Shown piece after piece: positions 12,046 to 13,194 of a DNA stretch of 13,194 bases. Both the position numbers and the translations under genes were made by a program. The notes below the pieces were generated by a model. The model was not told where the DNA came from. It saw nothing but the letters and a program-made list of their open reading frames with translations, and did no database searches. Source of the stretch: Candidatus Woesearchaeota archaeon (GTDB lineage Archaea > Nanobdellota > Nanobdellia > Woesearchaeales > JACPBV01); contig JAHWHQ010000120.1 in NCBI GenBank assembly GCA_019323195.1, forward strand, positions 1 through 13,194, written 5' to 3'. Every line of letters starts with the position of its first letter. Position 1 is the stretch's first letter.

Positions 12046-12936
12046 AAGCTTTAGCTTCTCCAGCAACTCTTTGTACCTGTTCCTTATGGTGACCTCTGTT
12101 ACGCCGGCAACATCTGCTACCTCTCTCTGTGTCCTTTTCTCGCCGTGCATCAAGGCAGCGACATAAAGGGCTGCTGCAGCTATCCCTGTAGGTCCTCTCC
12201 CTGATGTTAATTCTGCTTTCTGGGCATCCTCAAGAATTCCTATGCTTTTGCTCTGCGTCTCTGCAGAGAGCTTTAATGCAGAAGCAAACCTTGCAATGTA
12301 ATCAGCAGGATTTGATGGCAGGATTGTAATGCCTAATTCCCTGGTGACAAACCTGTATGTCCTTCCTATCTCCTTCTTTTCGATTCCAGAGGCTTCTGAA
12401 AGCTCATCTAAGGTTCTTGGGACGTCATGACGTCTGCAGGCAGCGTATAAGGCTCCTGCTACTACGCTTTCCATTGATCTGCCTCTAACTAAGCCCCTTT
12501 GGACCGCTAAAGTGTAAATCCTGGCTGCTTCCTCCTCAACAGACTTGGGAAGCTTCAGGTAAGAGCCTACCCTCTTTAATTCAGCTAGTGCGAGCTTTAG
12601 GTTGCGTTCTATTGCTGTAGATATCCTGTACTGCCATTTCCTGAGCCTGAAGAACTTGCTTCTGTTCTTGTTGCCCAACTTCATGAAATCGCCTTTTCCC
12701 CCTACTTCAGTACCTAAGCCCTGGTCAAACTGGGTGTATGTCATCGGAGCGCCTGTCCTTCTTTTGCTTTCGGACTGGTCGCTGTCAAATTCCCTCCATT
12801 CCTGGCCGAAATCGACCATTTTGTCTTCTATAACCAGGCCGCAGTCCTTACAGACAATCTCCCCTTTTTCCTTGTTCCAGAATAAGTTGATTCCGCCGCA
12901 TTCAGGACATTTCCTTACCATATCACGTCTAGCCAT
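12010..12936 (-). CDS. tfb: Transcription initiation factor TFB (TFIIB homolog)
   Basis: The 308-residue archaeal TFB recruits RNA polymerase to TBP-bound promoters. From the N-terminus: a zinc ribbon CPECGG...CKDCG (C10, C13, C29, C32), the B-reader/linker region (WREFDSDQSESKRRTGAPMT), and two cyclin repeats (about 105-200 and 205-300). The second holds the BRE-reading helix-turn-helix TQREVADVAGVTEVTIRNRY. The C-terminus is an unusual lysine run after KLEKEI. The ATG at 12936 is chosen because GGTGAG (12941-12946) lies 4 bases upstream. An in-frame GTG at 12945 is inside that ribosome site. It is the only general transcription factor in the window. The message has a leader of about 50-75 bases, unlike most genes here. 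Confidence 0.97.
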   Translation of the reverse strand: MARRDMVRKCPECGGINLFWNKEKGEIVCKDCGLVIEDKMVDFGQEWREFDSDQSESKRRTGAPMTYTQFDQGLGTEVGGKGDFMKLGNKNRSKFFRLRKWQYRISTAIERNLKLALAELKRVGSYLKLPKSVEEEAARIYTLAVQRGLVRGRSMESVVAGALYAACRRHDVPRTLDELSEASGIEKKEIGRTYRFVTRELGITILPSNPADYIARFASALKLSAETQSKSIGILEDAQKAELTSGRGPTGIAAAALYVAALMHGEKRTQREVADVAGVTEVTIRNRYKELLEKLKLEKEIKKKKKKK

Positions 12937-12940
12937 AAGT

Positions 12941-12946
12941 CTCACC
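12941..12946 (-). promoter_or_regulatory. Ribosome binding site of tfb
   Basis: GGTGAG, 4 bases before the ATG at 12936. It decides the start against the in-frame GTG that it contains. Confidence 0.75.
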
Positions 12947-13031
12947 TTTCATTGAAATTAAGCTGTTGATCATAAAATCTATAGGTTATTTTATTTTTCT
13001 ACAACAAACTTTATAAATGTTAAAATCAAGT

Positions 13032-13055
13032 TATATTTAAATCTTTCGGTTTTTT
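13032..13055 (-). promoter_or_regulatory. Strong BRE/TATA promoter of tfb
   Basis: On the minus strand an A-run, CCGAAAGA and the TATA element TTTAAATATA. Its first 18 bases equal those of the RNA promoter at 4416-4433. Initiation would fall near 13010, giving a leader of about 75 bases. A second TATA-like run (ATTTATAAAG, about 13008-13017) could give a shorter leader. Confidence 0.6.
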
Positions 13056-13133
13056 CAGTCGAATGTCCTGTTTAGGGAGGATTTGCGGACAGCGAACTTA
13101 TTGGCTATATTGAAAATAAAATATGGAACATAA

Positions 13134-13194
13134 GCTTCATCCATAAAATCCTTCGGGGTTGCCATCGGCTCGCTCGGAGCCTGTCATTTCTTTA
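13134..13194. repeat. 61-base exact repeat at the window end (element copy 2, partial)
   Basis: Positions 13134-13194 are identical to 4213-4273, the left inverted arm and first internal hairpin of the 163-base element. The match runs to the last base of the window, so the copy is probably complete beyond it. Before 13134 the two sites share nothing. The stretch 13056-13133 holds no gene; a TGTCC/GGACA pairing near 13065-13095 is the only structure seen there. Confidence 0.85.

Noticed and set aside
1..13194. CRISPR array, transposase, integrase or toxin-antitoxin pair
   Set aside because: No regularly spaced repeats and no such protein motifs were found on either strand.

Overview
The window is archaeal. 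It encodes a transcription factor B with a zinc ribbon and two cyclin repeats, a DUF763 protein, KaiC-like RecA ATPases, an archaeal-type predicted protein kinase, and a tRNA whose introns sit in bulge-helix-bulge folds. Most genes have an AT-rich TATA element about 24-30 bases before the start codon and no ribosome binding site, which is the pattern of leaderless archaeal transcripts. The arginine codons AGG/AGA, the lysine-rich proteins and the mixture of archaeal and bacterial-type genes (rsmI, short ogt) suggest a DPANN-like archaeon. That placement is inference from gene style; no rRNA is present to confirm it.

Layout. Positions 1-223 hold a minus-strand tRNA-Leu(UAG) with two predicted introns, followed by a second copy of its last 17 bases plus 16 bases of flank. 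Positions 343-1799 hold two overlapping KaiC-like ATPase genes. DUF763 (1993-3102) and a small EF-Tu domain-2-like protein (3157-3483) follow on the same strand. On the minus strand come rsmI (3504-4166) and, beyond a non-coding island, an M29-type metallo-aminopeptidase (4720-5790).

The island at 4167-4612 is the least ordinary part. It holds a 163-base element with inverted ends, whose first 61 bases recur at the very end of the window. Beside it are a promoter that shares an exact 18-base core with the promoter of the TFB gene, a candidate ~70-base RNA ending in a hairpin and T-run, and then a 36-codon gene with its own promoter.

The right half has two unrecognised plus-strand genes (5985-7475 and 7635-7970), a HAD phosphatase (8018-8680), and convergent argininosuccinate synthase (8687-9919). 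An unrecognised minus-strand gene follows (10009-10767), with an orphan pair of hairpins upstream. A translationally coupled pair, a predicted Ser/Thr kinase and a minimal O6-alkylguanine-DNA alkyltransferase, lies at 11059-11993. It is convergent with tfb (12010-12936), whose strong promoter lies near 13032-13055.

How the genes work together. Apart from the KaiC pair and the kinase-alkyltransferase pair, the genes look like independent single-gene units. No defence system, CRISPR array, transposase or integrase is visible. The findings best supported by the sequence are the two-intron tRNA and the repeat/promoter/RNA island.
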